Shown one piece after another: positions 27,166 to 36,989 of a stretch of DNA of 64,000 bases; the first letter of the stretch is position 1; each line of letters opens with the position of its first letter. The position numbers and the translations under genes are program-made. Source of the DNA: Apostichopus japonicus (Eukaryota; Echinodermata; Holothuroidea; Aspidochirotida; Stichopodidae); the NCBI RefSeq assembly GCF_037975245.1, contig NC_092568.1, forward strand, positions 37,169,001 through 37,233,000. Reading direction: 5' to 3'. Under the pieces are notes generated by a model. The model was given only the letters and a program-made list of their open reading frames with translations, was not told where the DNA came from and ran no database searches.

Positions 27166-28744
27166 GATCTCAAGCCCCAATAAAGTTAGGGAATTTACCA
27201 AAATTGCTAGAAAGATACTTTAATCTGCTAAGATGCAGCTCATTACGACTGCATGACCTCTTTGAAATGGCATTCCTGGAGTATAAAGAGTTATTTGCAA
27301 CATATGTAATATGTTTTCAAAATCCAGTGTTGTAATTCCTGGATTCTACGAATGCAGATATCATACTGTCAGTATTCAATAGCTCACCGTTAGGCTTGTC
27401 ATTGTGTCAAAAACTAAATTCATGAGAAGCTATTTCTTCGCTATAGGTGTTTGTAGTTACTAATAAAGATGAATGTGTTAGAAGCCTTTTTCTGGGCCTC
27501 AAGAAGTTTTGCTGAACATTTTGATGAGACAGCTACAGTTGATGGTGATTCACGACTTAACTGCTTTCATCTTCTCTCATGCTGAACTTTGGATGCATGA
27601 AATTTGTAGTAATATTATGAATTTTTACAACCGTTTTGATTTTTATTTAGCCTCTGCTTAATGGTAAGGTTTGTGATAAAAGACTGATGAAAAAAAAAGT
27701 GTCAATACTTGGTCTTTTTGGTAGATTTTTAGTTCTGATTAAAATCGTCTATCATAGGCGACCTATTATGTTGTTTGTATTTAAAACACACAGTAACAGT
27801 GCTGGTTAAAGTAGTAGATGCCTTTGTGTTGTTCAATATTCATGTATATATGTGAAATTGTTAATTTATTCATATATGCTTATTTCAGAACGTCATCATT
27901 TTGGTGGTTATATTGTCAGAGATGATAATTTGACATATTTGTAGAACTTTACATAGTTGAGGACTGTATGGTCATAGTTACAACACTATGTTTATCCTAA
28001 CACAGTAAAATGCATGGACGTATGATACAAAGTACATCAGTTATTACAGTAAGAGAGATCTGAGTATCAGCCTATGTGTGTTATTGTCATCTATTACTGT
28101 CCTCCAGCTGTGCCTCCCATCTCTAAGTGTGCCATTACTTTGCAGTACTGGACTTGGATCCCAGGGGCTTGGCAATGAGCTCAGACTTAAGAATCTATAA
28201 TGCAATTTGTTCAAGCTCCGTGGAGACTTGGAGCAATTGTTGTTATTTTCAACAAGTCATTATGCTAATTATTGGATTATTGCTCCGTCTCAGTAATCAA
28301 TGCAATGTAATGCAAACCTAGACTGGTGCAAACCTGTCTTTTACAAAACTTGTAGAATAAACTTTGAATGAATCTTGCCAGGAGATTAAATTGAGAGACT
28401 GTGAGATTACCTATCAATAGTCAGAGACTGCATGTGAAACGAGGGAGTTGGCAGATCTGTGGACCTGGATGAGAATTCATTAGGTCTACCTGTGACTTAA
28501 GCTCTCAGAAAACTACACAACTGGTCACAACCAGAGACAACAACTCAACTATCGTAACATAGATAAATGTGGATTGTCAGGAAGTAAGCGTGGGTTTAAG
28601 AATAAGACTGATGGCCATTTGCCAGCTTTACATCACGTCAGCTTCAGTTGGGAAAACTTACCGACTGGCAGTTCTGCAGTGTTCGGGGCTTTACGACTGA
28701 AACTGTACAGATTTAACGAATATACCATGGGCGAATAAAATTGC
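27166..28744. other. Region upstream of the reticulon domain exons
   Basis: No reticulon N-terminal exon could be identified. If the in-frame ORF at 28745 is a true first exon, its promoter and 5' UTR would lie in the last few hundred bases, but I see no TATA box or other decisive element. Confidence 0.3.
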
Positions 28745-29018
28745 ATGGAACCTAAACGAACTCTGGTGGTTAATAACAAAAACATCTTTGTCAGCACTGA
28801 TCAGTTGGTCATTGAGGGCAGTCCATTGTACAGTAGGACTATTAGTTTTAACGATGAAAGATTTTTCAACGTAGTAATGGTCGAGTCATTTTGGGATCTG
28901 TCGTACAGTGTGCGGTGGACTTTAGGTCTACCTACAGGTGTAACTTCATTTTTATCACAACGTGTCAATGACATGAATTTCTCCACTGAAAATCCTCTCC
29001 TGCTTTCCTCTTCAACAG
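28745..29018 (+). CDS. Possible alternative 5' end of reticulon: in-frame ORF running into the RHD exon
   Basis: An ATG at 28745 opens 91 codons that run in frame through the acceptor into the RHD exon. A TAA lies in frame three codons upstream (28736), so the open frame is barely longer than the ATG ORF. A four-codon uORF (ATG at 28728) precedes it. The peptide is not recognisable and has no low-complexity or signal-peptide character. The strong pyrimidine tract just before 29019 argues that this stretch is normally intron. It could instead be a contiguous first exon driven by a nearby promoter, giving a short isoform with a unique N-terminus. The start context is mediocre (T at -3, G at +4). 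No TATA box is evident. Confidence 0.3.
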
Positions 29019-29226
29019 TTGTGGAGTTGGTCTACTGGCGAGATGTCAAGAAGAGCGGGGTGGTGTTCGGGATTGGTCTGCTGATTCTCCTGGCCCTCAG
29101 CATCTTTTCCATTATCAGCGTGGTTGCATACTTTCTCTTGGCGCTCCTGACGGTAACCATCGGTTTCCGAGTCTACAAAACTGTCATGGCAGCAGTTCAG
29201 AAGAGCGACGAGAGCAATCCATTCAA
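29019..29226 (+). CDS. Reticulon, first RHD exon (208 bp): first hydrophobic hairpin
   Basis: A pyrimidine-rich tract ending ttcaacag precedes the exon at 29018, and the donor is GTAAAT at 29227. The translation opens with [18 protein letters not shown], the signature start of reticulon domains. A stretch of more than 30 hydrophobic residues follows (the first hairpin, rich in L, I, V, S), then [20 protein letters not shown], the conserved basic stretch before the loop. The exon starts in phase 1, so its first codon needs one upstream base, and it ends after two bases of a lysine codon completed by the next exon. The 208-bp length matches the vertebrate exon. The frame also stays open upstream through the acceptor (see 28745-29018). 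Confidence 0.93.
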
Positions 29227-31375
29227 GTAAATATTTTGAACCGTTGCCACATCTGAAAACCTTTCCTTGTGTTTGCGGTGTATTTAAACGTCTCTTGCCA
29301 TCACTTTGCTTTGATAGAAACATTTAAATTGATAGCTTTGTTTCACAGGTGTTATTTTTTTCCAAGCAGTCTTCAGTATACATGATAAGTGTAAACCTAC
29401 CACACTATCATAGCATGTGTATGTAGCCTAGCCTACTTGGCATGAGAATTGGAATTAATTACTTTTAAGCTAATGGACAGCTTAAGTACACTTTTTGGTA
29501 TGAAAGGAAAATCCTCCAAAAAGTCATTACAGAACACTTAGTGAATCTTTCAGGAACAAGAATAATGTTTTCAAAACAGTTAGCTGATAAAAGGCAGCGT
29601 CGAGACAATGTCCAGAATTAGGTACCATTCAGGCAGTATGAAAAATCGTAGCCAGAATAAGGGAACTGTTTTTCCGTATTTTTTAGTTTTTTTTTTTAGT
29701 TTGAGCTATACTCTATGAGTGCAAGAAAGAAAAAAAATCTGGAAAAGGTTGTTGGGAACTAAAACAAAATTTATGTAAATATGCTAAACTTAATATTTCC
29801 AGTTTGAAAATTAATTATCTAAATCTCTGTTTCCGAAAATATTTCTGACATTTTAACAGCTATTTAAAAATTTGTCTAATTTGAGATAATTTTGTTGTAG
29901 ATTGAGCAAGCTTTGTATTGGTGGCTGTTACTTGTAACCCAATCTACAATCACAAACTTAATGCATGTATGCATGCTAAATATTGAAGAGGTGTAATAGA
30001 CACGGACTATGTGACCAAAATATCCGACATATAACCTACAATGCTGCACATTAGGCATTTAGTTGCTTAGTAAGACAGGGGGCCAGTTTTATGCATATAT
30101 TTCTTATCTGTGACAAACAGTGTAATGGTAACACCAAAGTTGTCACAGATTGGACCTCTTAATTTATTGGATAACCCACATATCAAGTACTTCTTTACAT
30201 TAGTAAGAAGGAACAGTTTACTTGAAAGTTGTAAAGATAGCTTTGTAGAGAGGGCACCCCTTAAAGACACTGCAACACTGTATTGCAAGTAATACTGTGT
30301 ACTTCATTCAGGTTGAAAAACACATCAGGCTTGAGGGTTGAGGATATTTTGCTGTTGGGAACACAATGAATCCAATGTGTTTGCAGGTTCATACAGGGAA
30401 AGTGAAAGATATCATAGATAATATGGCAATTTTACACTTGACATGAAAATCAACAAGCAAAACATTATTGGGATAAAGAAAATGTAAGCAAATTTGATAG
30501 CTCTCAAAAATTGTTGGCTATTAAATGGGTATTGAATTTATATTGAAAAATAAGAGTTTTCTGAGATCCCTGCTTTGAATTCTATTCTAGCCAATAATTG
30601 TTTCCCTTAATACAATATATTATGATCATCCATTCTACAATTTCAATCTGAGATTAGTAGGCACAAATAAAATGAAAGAAAAAAAACTTGTAAGTTTACA
30701 CCGATTAAAGGACGTTGGTGGATCAAAAAAAGTGTGTGATATATATAAAAGAGGCCATGCTAAAAGAAGACATAACAATCAAACTTCAAGGATGACTTTA
30801 GCCACTAAATTGGTCATGATATGTAATAGTCCAACAAAAAACAATAATAATCTTATAATGTTTGTTTAAGCTATTCCAGTTTTCAAGACGTTCAGCTTTA
30901 AAATATATTACATTTTTGGAATGCTCCTTTAAGGCTTACTTTATGATGATGACGGCTTCTTGGTGCGGGACCAAATATTAATGTTAATCCATTCTTTTAC
31001 AACTTTTGTTAACTCAATCAAAACATGTTTTCTTTAATTTTCAGAGTACCCTTGGATGACATTCAATCCCATTTTGCATATGGACAAGTTTCACTGTAAA
31101 CATGTTACTGGATTCCATAAATGTCCTGTCTTCCTTTTGAGTTTATGATGTTGCTAAGGAACTAAATTATATGGTTGTGTGTTAGACTAAGTATTCCAGC
31201 CACTTCAATTGATTAACCTCATGTGATTAAAGGATCATTCCTCCTCTCTTAAAAGTGGTAATGAAAATACAGCCTGGACTGTTAGCAGTGTATTCTTTAA
31301 GGTCTAGAGCGTATCAAAATTTAATTTCTATTGCCTGAAATCATCCTTTATTTATCTTTTTGTTTTGTTTTAAAG
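29227..31375 (+). other. Reticulon intron 1
   Basis: 2149 bp, GT-AG. AT-rich, without tandem arrays, in contrast to the later introns. Short frames only. Confidence 0.85.
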
Positions 31376-31514
31376 ACCCTTCATGGAAGCAGATTTGACT
31401 CTGTCACAGGATCAGGTTGCCGACTACAGCAAGATGGGAGTGGAGCATTTCAACAACCACATTATGAAGCTGCGTCATTATCTCCTGGTTGAGGATCTTG
31501 TGGATTCTATCAAG
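31376..31514 (+). CDS. Reticulon RHD exon 2 (139 bp): inter-hairpin loop
   Basis: The acceptor follows a T-rich tract (tgttttgttttaaag) and the donor is a consensus GTAAGA at 31515. The exon encodes the hydrophilic loop between the two hairpins. It includes EADLTLSQDQVADYSKMGVE and ends LVEDLVDSIK, the conserved end of the loop in RTN proteins (LV-DDLVDSLK in vertebrates). One base completes the lysine codon begun in the previous exon, and 46 full codons follow, leaving a phase-0 intron. In vertebrate RTN4 the equivalent region carries the Nogo-66 segment; nothing here indicates receptor binding. Confidence 0.92.
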
Positions 31515-31574
31515 GTAAGAAGTTTGACAAGGTATGTTTGATGTTACCGTGATGGAGGAAGGTATGTTGTAGCT

Positions 31575-31700
31575 GATAGTGTCCACCCCACAACCATGAT
31601 GCTCCACCCAACAAACAGGCTCTACCCACAAACATTAGGCTCCACCTACCAAGATTAGGCTCCACCCCACAAACATTAGGCGCCACCAAAAAAAATAGGC
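31575..31700. repeat. Short imperfect repeat in reticulon intron 2
   Basis: About five units of 21-24 bp resemble attaggctccacc plus a variable linker (ccacaaac). The array begins just 60 bases after the exon-2 donor. The unit is decayed at the 3' end. Confidence 0.6.
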
Positions 31701-32479
31701 TCCCGGTTAAAAAATTATAAATTATAAAACTTTGATACATTTTATTATTTCAATTCAATGTTATTTCAACCATTGTAACATATAACAATATAAACAAGAC
31801 TATGTTAAGTAATACATACTGTAGTATTGATGTAAGGAATGACAAATTAAATAAACAGATATGTACAGAATGGTTCACTGGCAAGCACTGGAAAATATGT
31901 ACATATAAATATACACGTAAGCACACTTATACATTTGAAACTCTTGATTAATAATAATCAATAACTACTACCAACTAAGGTTAAAAACCCCAATAGTTTG
32001 AATGTGTTTTAAAGAAGATAAAGACACACCTGTTCTCTGCCGTTTTTCATGTGTAATTTGCAGTAGTGTTAGGTTGTACCGCGCCACTGGATACTACGTT
32101 GTTCTGTATAAGTTAGCGCTATATTAATAATAATAATTTCTGCAGAACTCTCTGGGTTTCACAAAATGTTACAGAATTAAATGTCATTGTTAATTGCTTC
32201 TTAATAATTCTTCTGTTTCCTTAAAAATACAAAAGAGTTGCCAGAAAGAAGCAAACCGAATGCTGGAACTTACTATAAGCAACATGTTTACGATGGTTCT
32301 GGACCTGTCATCAAATTGTTTTATGGCAACTGTATGCTGCTTATAGAAGATTTGTTCCATTTGGTTTGATTGCCGGGATTCTGCCGGTTGTAAGGTAGGA
32401 AGGAGAACTCGGTTCTATATAACTGAGGGGAGCCTTGCGAATCCGGAGTAAATGTTTGGTTTTGTTATTCTTGCCACAG

Positions 32480-32549
32480 TTTGCAGTGTTCCTGTACCTG
32501 CTGACGTATCTTGGTAGTTGGTTCAATGGACTTACTCTTGTTATGCTTG
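32480..32549 (+). CDS. Reticulon RHD exon 3 (70 bp): start of second hydrophobic hairpin
   Basis: The acceptor is cttgccacag and the donor GTAAGT lies at 32550. The translation is FAVFLYLLTYLGSWFNGLTL followed by VML, matching the vertebrate FAVLMWVFTYVGALFNGLTL segment. The exon starts in phase 0 and ends after one base of a codon. The last 42 bases plus the donor are tandemly repeated twice downstream (32550-32664), giving two further intact GTAAGT donors. The first donor gives the family-standard 70-bp exon and is therefore my choice. Confidence 0.92.
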
Positions 32550-32664
32550 GTAAGTATCTTGGTAGTTGGTTCAATGGACTTACTCCTCTTGTTATGCTTG
32601 GTAAGTATATATATATATCTTGGTAGTTGGTTCAATGGACCTACCCTTGTTATGCTTGGTAAGT
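32550..32664 (+). repeat. Tandem copies of the reticulon exon-3 end with splice donors
   Basis: Two further copies of a 48-bp unit (tatcttggtagttgg to ttggtaag) follow exon 3. One is 51 bp, with a 3-bp insertion in the LTLV codons. The other is 58 bp, with a (TA)n expansion. Each keeps the exon end and a GTAAGT donor, at 32601 and 32659. Donor 2 would add 51 bases (17 codons) in frame. Donor 3 would add 109 bases, shifts the frame and lies beyond an in-frame TAG at 32624. A truncated fourth start (tatcttggtagttg) ends the array. Confidence 0.9.
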
Positions 32665-32689
32665 ATCTTGGTAGTTGTAGTACCTATTC

Positions 32690-34235
32690 TAGTAAATCCT
32701 GTGGAAACAGTTAATTCTTTGCCAAGTGGTTGACCGCATGAACAGATCTCAGTACAATAAGGGACAGCAGTCCTAGTTTCCCACCTTTGTTAACATTAAT
32801 GTACCCTTACTACTAACCCTATGTATGCCCTTCAATCTGGTATATCCTGTGAAAACAGTCAATTCCTCAGCCAAGTGGCTTACCCCATGAGCAGCTCTTA
32901 GTACTTTGACGGACAGCAGTCCTAGTTGCCCACCTCCGTTAACGTTATTGTACCCTTACTACTAACCCTATGTGTTCCCCTAAATCTGGTATTTCCTGTG
33001 AAAACAGTCAATTCCTCAGCCAAGTGGCTGACACCATGAACAGATCTCAGTACAATAAGGGACAGCAGTCCTAGTTTCCCACCTTTGTTAACATTAATGT
33101 ACCCTTACTACTAACCCTATGTGTGCCCTTTAATCTGGTATATCCTGTGAAACAGTCAATTCCTCAGCCAAGTGGCTAACCCCATGAGCAGCTCTTAGTA
33201 CTTTAACGGACAGCAGTCCTAGTTGCCCACCTCCGTTAACGTTATTGTACCCTTACTACTAACCCTATGTGTTCCCCCTAAATCTGGTATTTCCTGTGAA
33301 AACAGTCAATTCCTCAGCCAAGTGGCTGACACCATGAACAGCTCTTAGTACTTTGACGGACAGCAGTCCTAGTTGCCCACCTCCGTTAACGTTATTGTAC
33401 CCTTACTACTAACCCTATGTGTTCCCCCTAAATCTGGTATATCCTGTGAAAACAGTCAATTCCTCCCAATTGGCTGACCCCATGAGCAGCTCTTAGTACT
33501 TTAACGGACAGCAGTCCTAGTTGCCCACCTCCGTTAATGTTATTGTACCCTTACTACTAACCCTATGTGTGCCCTTTAATCTGGTATATCCTGTGAAACA
33601 GTCAATTCCTCAGCCAAGTGGCTAACCCCATGAGCAGCTCTTAGTACTTTAACGGACAGCAGTCCTAGTTGCCCACCTCCGTTAACGTTATTGTACCCTT
33701 ACTACTAACCCTATGTGTTCCCCCTAAATCTGGTATTTCCTGTGAAAACAGTCAATTCCTCAGCCAAGTGGCTGACACCATGAACAGCTCTTAGTACTTT
33801 GACGGACAGCAGTCCTAGTTGCCCACCTCCGTTAACATTATTGTACCCTTACTACTAACCCTATGTGCCCCTAAATCTGGTATATCCTGTGAAAACAGTC
33901 AATTCCTCCCAATTGGCTGACCCCATGAGCAGCTCTTAGTACTTTAACGGACAGCAGTCCTAGTTGCCCACCTCCGTTAATGTTATTGTACCCTTACTAC
34001 TAACCCTATGTGTTCCCCTAAATCTGGTATATCCTGTGAAAACAGTCAATTCCTCAACCATGTGACTGACCCCATGTACAGATCTTAGTACTTTAACATA
34101 TACAGCAATCCCTTGTTCCTCATCTCCACTACCAGTAGTGCACCCTTACTACCTACATGTGCCCCTATGCTGGTATCTTGTGAACACAGTAAATTCCTCA
34201 GCCCGAGTGGCTGACACCATGTAATGTTACTAGTG
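32690..34235. repeat. 149-bp tandem array in reticulon intron 3, with 447-bp higher-order repeat
   Basis: About ten copies of a 148-150 bp unit contain gacagcagtcctagtt and cccttactactaaccctatg. Two unit types alternate (gaacagatctcagtacaat versus gagcagctcttagtacttt). A three-unit block recurs at a 447-bp offset, for example gtgaaaca at 33146 and 33593. The terminal copy near 34100-34235 is diverged. Confidence 0.88.
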
Positions 34236-34799
34236 TTATGACTACTGGCAGGTGGAGAGCCTCTGAGGGATGCCGATTCAAGTCATGATGCTAATTGTCT
34301 TTATCACAGTAGATGTTCTGATAACACTCTGGAATTTGTATGTCTTCTATGTTCAGTTGTCAGGTTCCCTGTTATAAAAGAATCATTGAGAAAGATGAAA
34401 ATTGTTTAGTTACAGTAGCTCTTTGTACTGATGGTATCACTTCCGCTTTATTGGCCCATATCTAAATTCTGAGGGGTGACAATTTATTTGTCAAGAGGAA
34501 ATGAGAAAGACAAAAACAAATGAAACCGAGATATGACAGACAGACGAACAAGCAGTTTTGAGTATTAGGTGTGTAATCCAAATTAAATATATCAAATAGA
34601 ATGTTCCCTCCTTCCTTCCCTAGTAGGAACTTGATATTTAAAATCTTCCTAACGTGACCCTAGCTATAAAGTTCAGCTAGTTCTTTAAAGTGTCAAAGTG
34701 TATTGGTATACCCCTAAAACTGGTATTGTGTAAATTATTAAATTGAAAATTTATATTTTTAATACTAAAGTAGTCAAGTGTAAATCAGTACAGCATAAA

Positions 34800-35215
34800 A
34801 CTTACGTATTAAAGTGTGAGTAGTATCGAATAAAGTGTACTTAAGTAATAAAGTGTGAGTAAGTATAGAATAACATGTTTTAATACCAAGTGCACTTAAG
34901 TAATAAAGTGTGAGTTAGCACAGAATAACCTGTTCTTATACCAAGTGTACTTAAGTAATAGAGTGTGAGTTAGTATAGTATAAAGTGTTCTAATACTAAG
35001 TGTACTTAATTAATAAAGTGTGAGTTAGTATAATAGAAAGTGTTCTAATACTAAGTGTACTTAAGTAATGAAGTGTGAGTTAGTATAGTATAGCATTTTC
35101 TAATACCAAGTGTACTTAAGTAATACAGTGTAAGTTAGTATAGAATAACATGTTCTAATACTAAGTGTACTTAAGTAATAAAGTGTAAGTATAGGATAAA
35201 GTTAAAAATACTAAC
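34800..35215. repeat. 55-bp tandem array in reticulon intron 3
   Basis: gtgtactt (once gtgcactt) recurs at 34835, 34890, 34945, 35000, 35055, 35110 and 35165, an exact 55-bp period. Units contain aagtaataaagtgtgagt and a (a/g)aataacatgttctaatac block. About 7.5 copies, well preserved. Confidence 0.88.
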
Positions 35216-35541
35216 TGTAACTCAGTGTAGTGTACATTGTACGGTAGTCAAGTGATGTGAACCTTTTTTCATAAAACTGAACTCTCTATACCAATCATTT
35301 GGGGTTTTGTTTAAATTTCCTGTCCTGAATTCTAATTTATTTTCATTCAAGATTCAGGAAGATGCGAGATCCTTTTGCAGCTATAGAAGATTTTGATAAA
35401 GTGACTGTCAGTGTGTTGTTCATTTTGGTACCTCTTAGATTGGTCTTTGCTGGTTTGTTAGCTCAGAGAGACTCGGTTACGATCACACTACATCAATAAC
35501 TAAATGTTGTAGCATGTGTCCTTGGCCTAAAAATAACTCAC

Positions 35542-35754
35542 CAGGATAAACATATCCAAGAGCTGGAATAATTTCTGCTGGAATGTTCATGGTCGGTAAT
35601 GTCGGTTTCATCCGTGTCGTGTCGTTAGGATGGACTATTTTGAAATTTACTTTGAAGTATTTATGTTGTTTGTGACGTGATGTGGGTGACACTTCTTCAA
35701 ATTGCAAGCCGGTGATGAGTGCTAATAGGTATTTTGAGCCAGTCACATGTATGG
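35542..35754 (-). CDS. Candidate unidentified exon nested antisense in reticulon intron 3
   Basis: On the minus strand the frame is open for 71 codons. It is bounded by a possible acceptor (gaacag, weak pyrimidine tract) at 35755 and a perfect donor CCTG/GTGAGTTATT at 35541. Both edges are phase 1, so this would be a symmetric 213-bp exon, the pattern typical of shuffled extracellular modules. The translation looks protein-like (for example HVTGSKYLLALITGLQFEEV and MNIPAEIIPALGYVYPG), but I recognise no family. It may be an exon of a nested gene, a gene fragment or a chance ORF. No partner exon was found. Confidence 0.3.
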
Positions 35755-35784
35755 CTGTTCATAACATGTCAACTTGAACACTAC

Positions 35785-36118
35785 AGTACAGGTCTACATG
35801 ATGACACACTGTAGGTTACAGTATAGGTCTGCATGATAACACATTGACATTAATAGTGTGCCTGATACTCAGAGAACCAATCAGAATTCACGATGTATAT
35901 TTGAAAAACTTCCAAAAACACAAAATCACCTCTTTGGACCTGCAGTTTATTAGCTTAATTTCAGGAATAATATCAATTGGCTATGTTTCATTGTCTGCTT
36001 AAAAAGAGTCATTCCATAAAAATAAAAAGAAATAGGTAAAATGTTTTTGACATTAATAGTGTGCCTGCTACTCGGAGAACCAATCGGAATTCACCATGTA
36101 CATTTGAAAAACTCAACA
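35785..36118. repeat. Direct duplication, about 65 bp, 203 bp apart
   Basis: The sequence starting gacattaatagtgtgcctg occurs at 35846 and 36049 and runs through gagaaccaatc(a/g)gaattcac. A smaller duplication (caggtct(a/g)catgat) lies just before the first copy. Probably a dispersed element or local duplication. Confidence 0.6.
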
Positions 36119-36744
36119 TTTTTAGAACGGTTATAGCTTCTTTACTTTGAGGGATCTACTTCCCACAAAGCACATTTTATCTGTCTTGCTTTCTAATAAA
36201 ATGATATTATGATAAAATGAATTGATATAATTAACCAAACCTTTGTTGGTGATTCAAAATAATAATAAGGTAAAGGGGCACCATTGGACCCCCCCCCCTT
36301 TTATTATCATCAAAGGTAATTAGTATTTTTACATCATTTATCTATTTTGGTGTAGATATCAAATAGGTGATTGCCAAGTTTTGTTAAAGGTATGCTGTTT
36401 TGGCCCCAAATATGCTAGATATTCAAATATGGTTACCTTTGGTCAAAATTTGTAAACTGTTTTATTACAACCTTCAAGAAAATTTTCCTCACTGGGGCAT
36501 TCAGTCATCTTGTGTGTTCCTTATAAATGTCTGAGAACAATTGGAGAGTCAAGACCTCCAGGAAAGTACTTTTTGAAAACTTCTAGCAAATTATAGCATG
36601 CTATAATTTGGGGCCTATAACTGACTACCTTTAAAGCCCATGATTTTTTTTTACTTTCGACAGTGTCTCACTGCTGTTTGCTGAATTAAGTTACTGTCTA
36701 TAAGTTGTTGTTCTAATACATTTCCATCTCTCTTTTCCCCGCAG

Positions 36745-36791
36745 CCTACATCCTGATTTTTGCAGCGCCAGTTGTATATGAGAAGTACCAG
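36745..36791 (+). CDS. Reticulon RHD exon 4 (47 bp): end of second hairpin
   Basis: The acceptor is a strong pyrimidine tract (ctctcttttccccgcag) and the donor is GTAAAG at 36792. It encodes AYILIFAAPVVYEKYQ; the first alanine codon is shared with exon 3. Vertebrate RTNs have LISLFSVPVIYERHQ here. Length and phases (1 in, 0 out) fit the family pattern. The preceding 4.2-kb intron holds a 149-bp array and a 55-bp array. Confidence 0.9.
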
Positions 36792-36989
36792 GTAAAGAGT
36801 TATTCACCGTCGTGTAACTTATTTTTCCCTTTGATTCAGGTTCTTTTTGCCAATTTTTCAAAATTTTCATCATATTTGGTGTTGCCCATAATATGATAGA
36901 TAATATTTAGAAATCAGTTGCCATCATTCAGACGTCTGATGCTCAAGTGAAATTGTGGGTGACTCAAGACTTGCAGTACAAGTACCACA

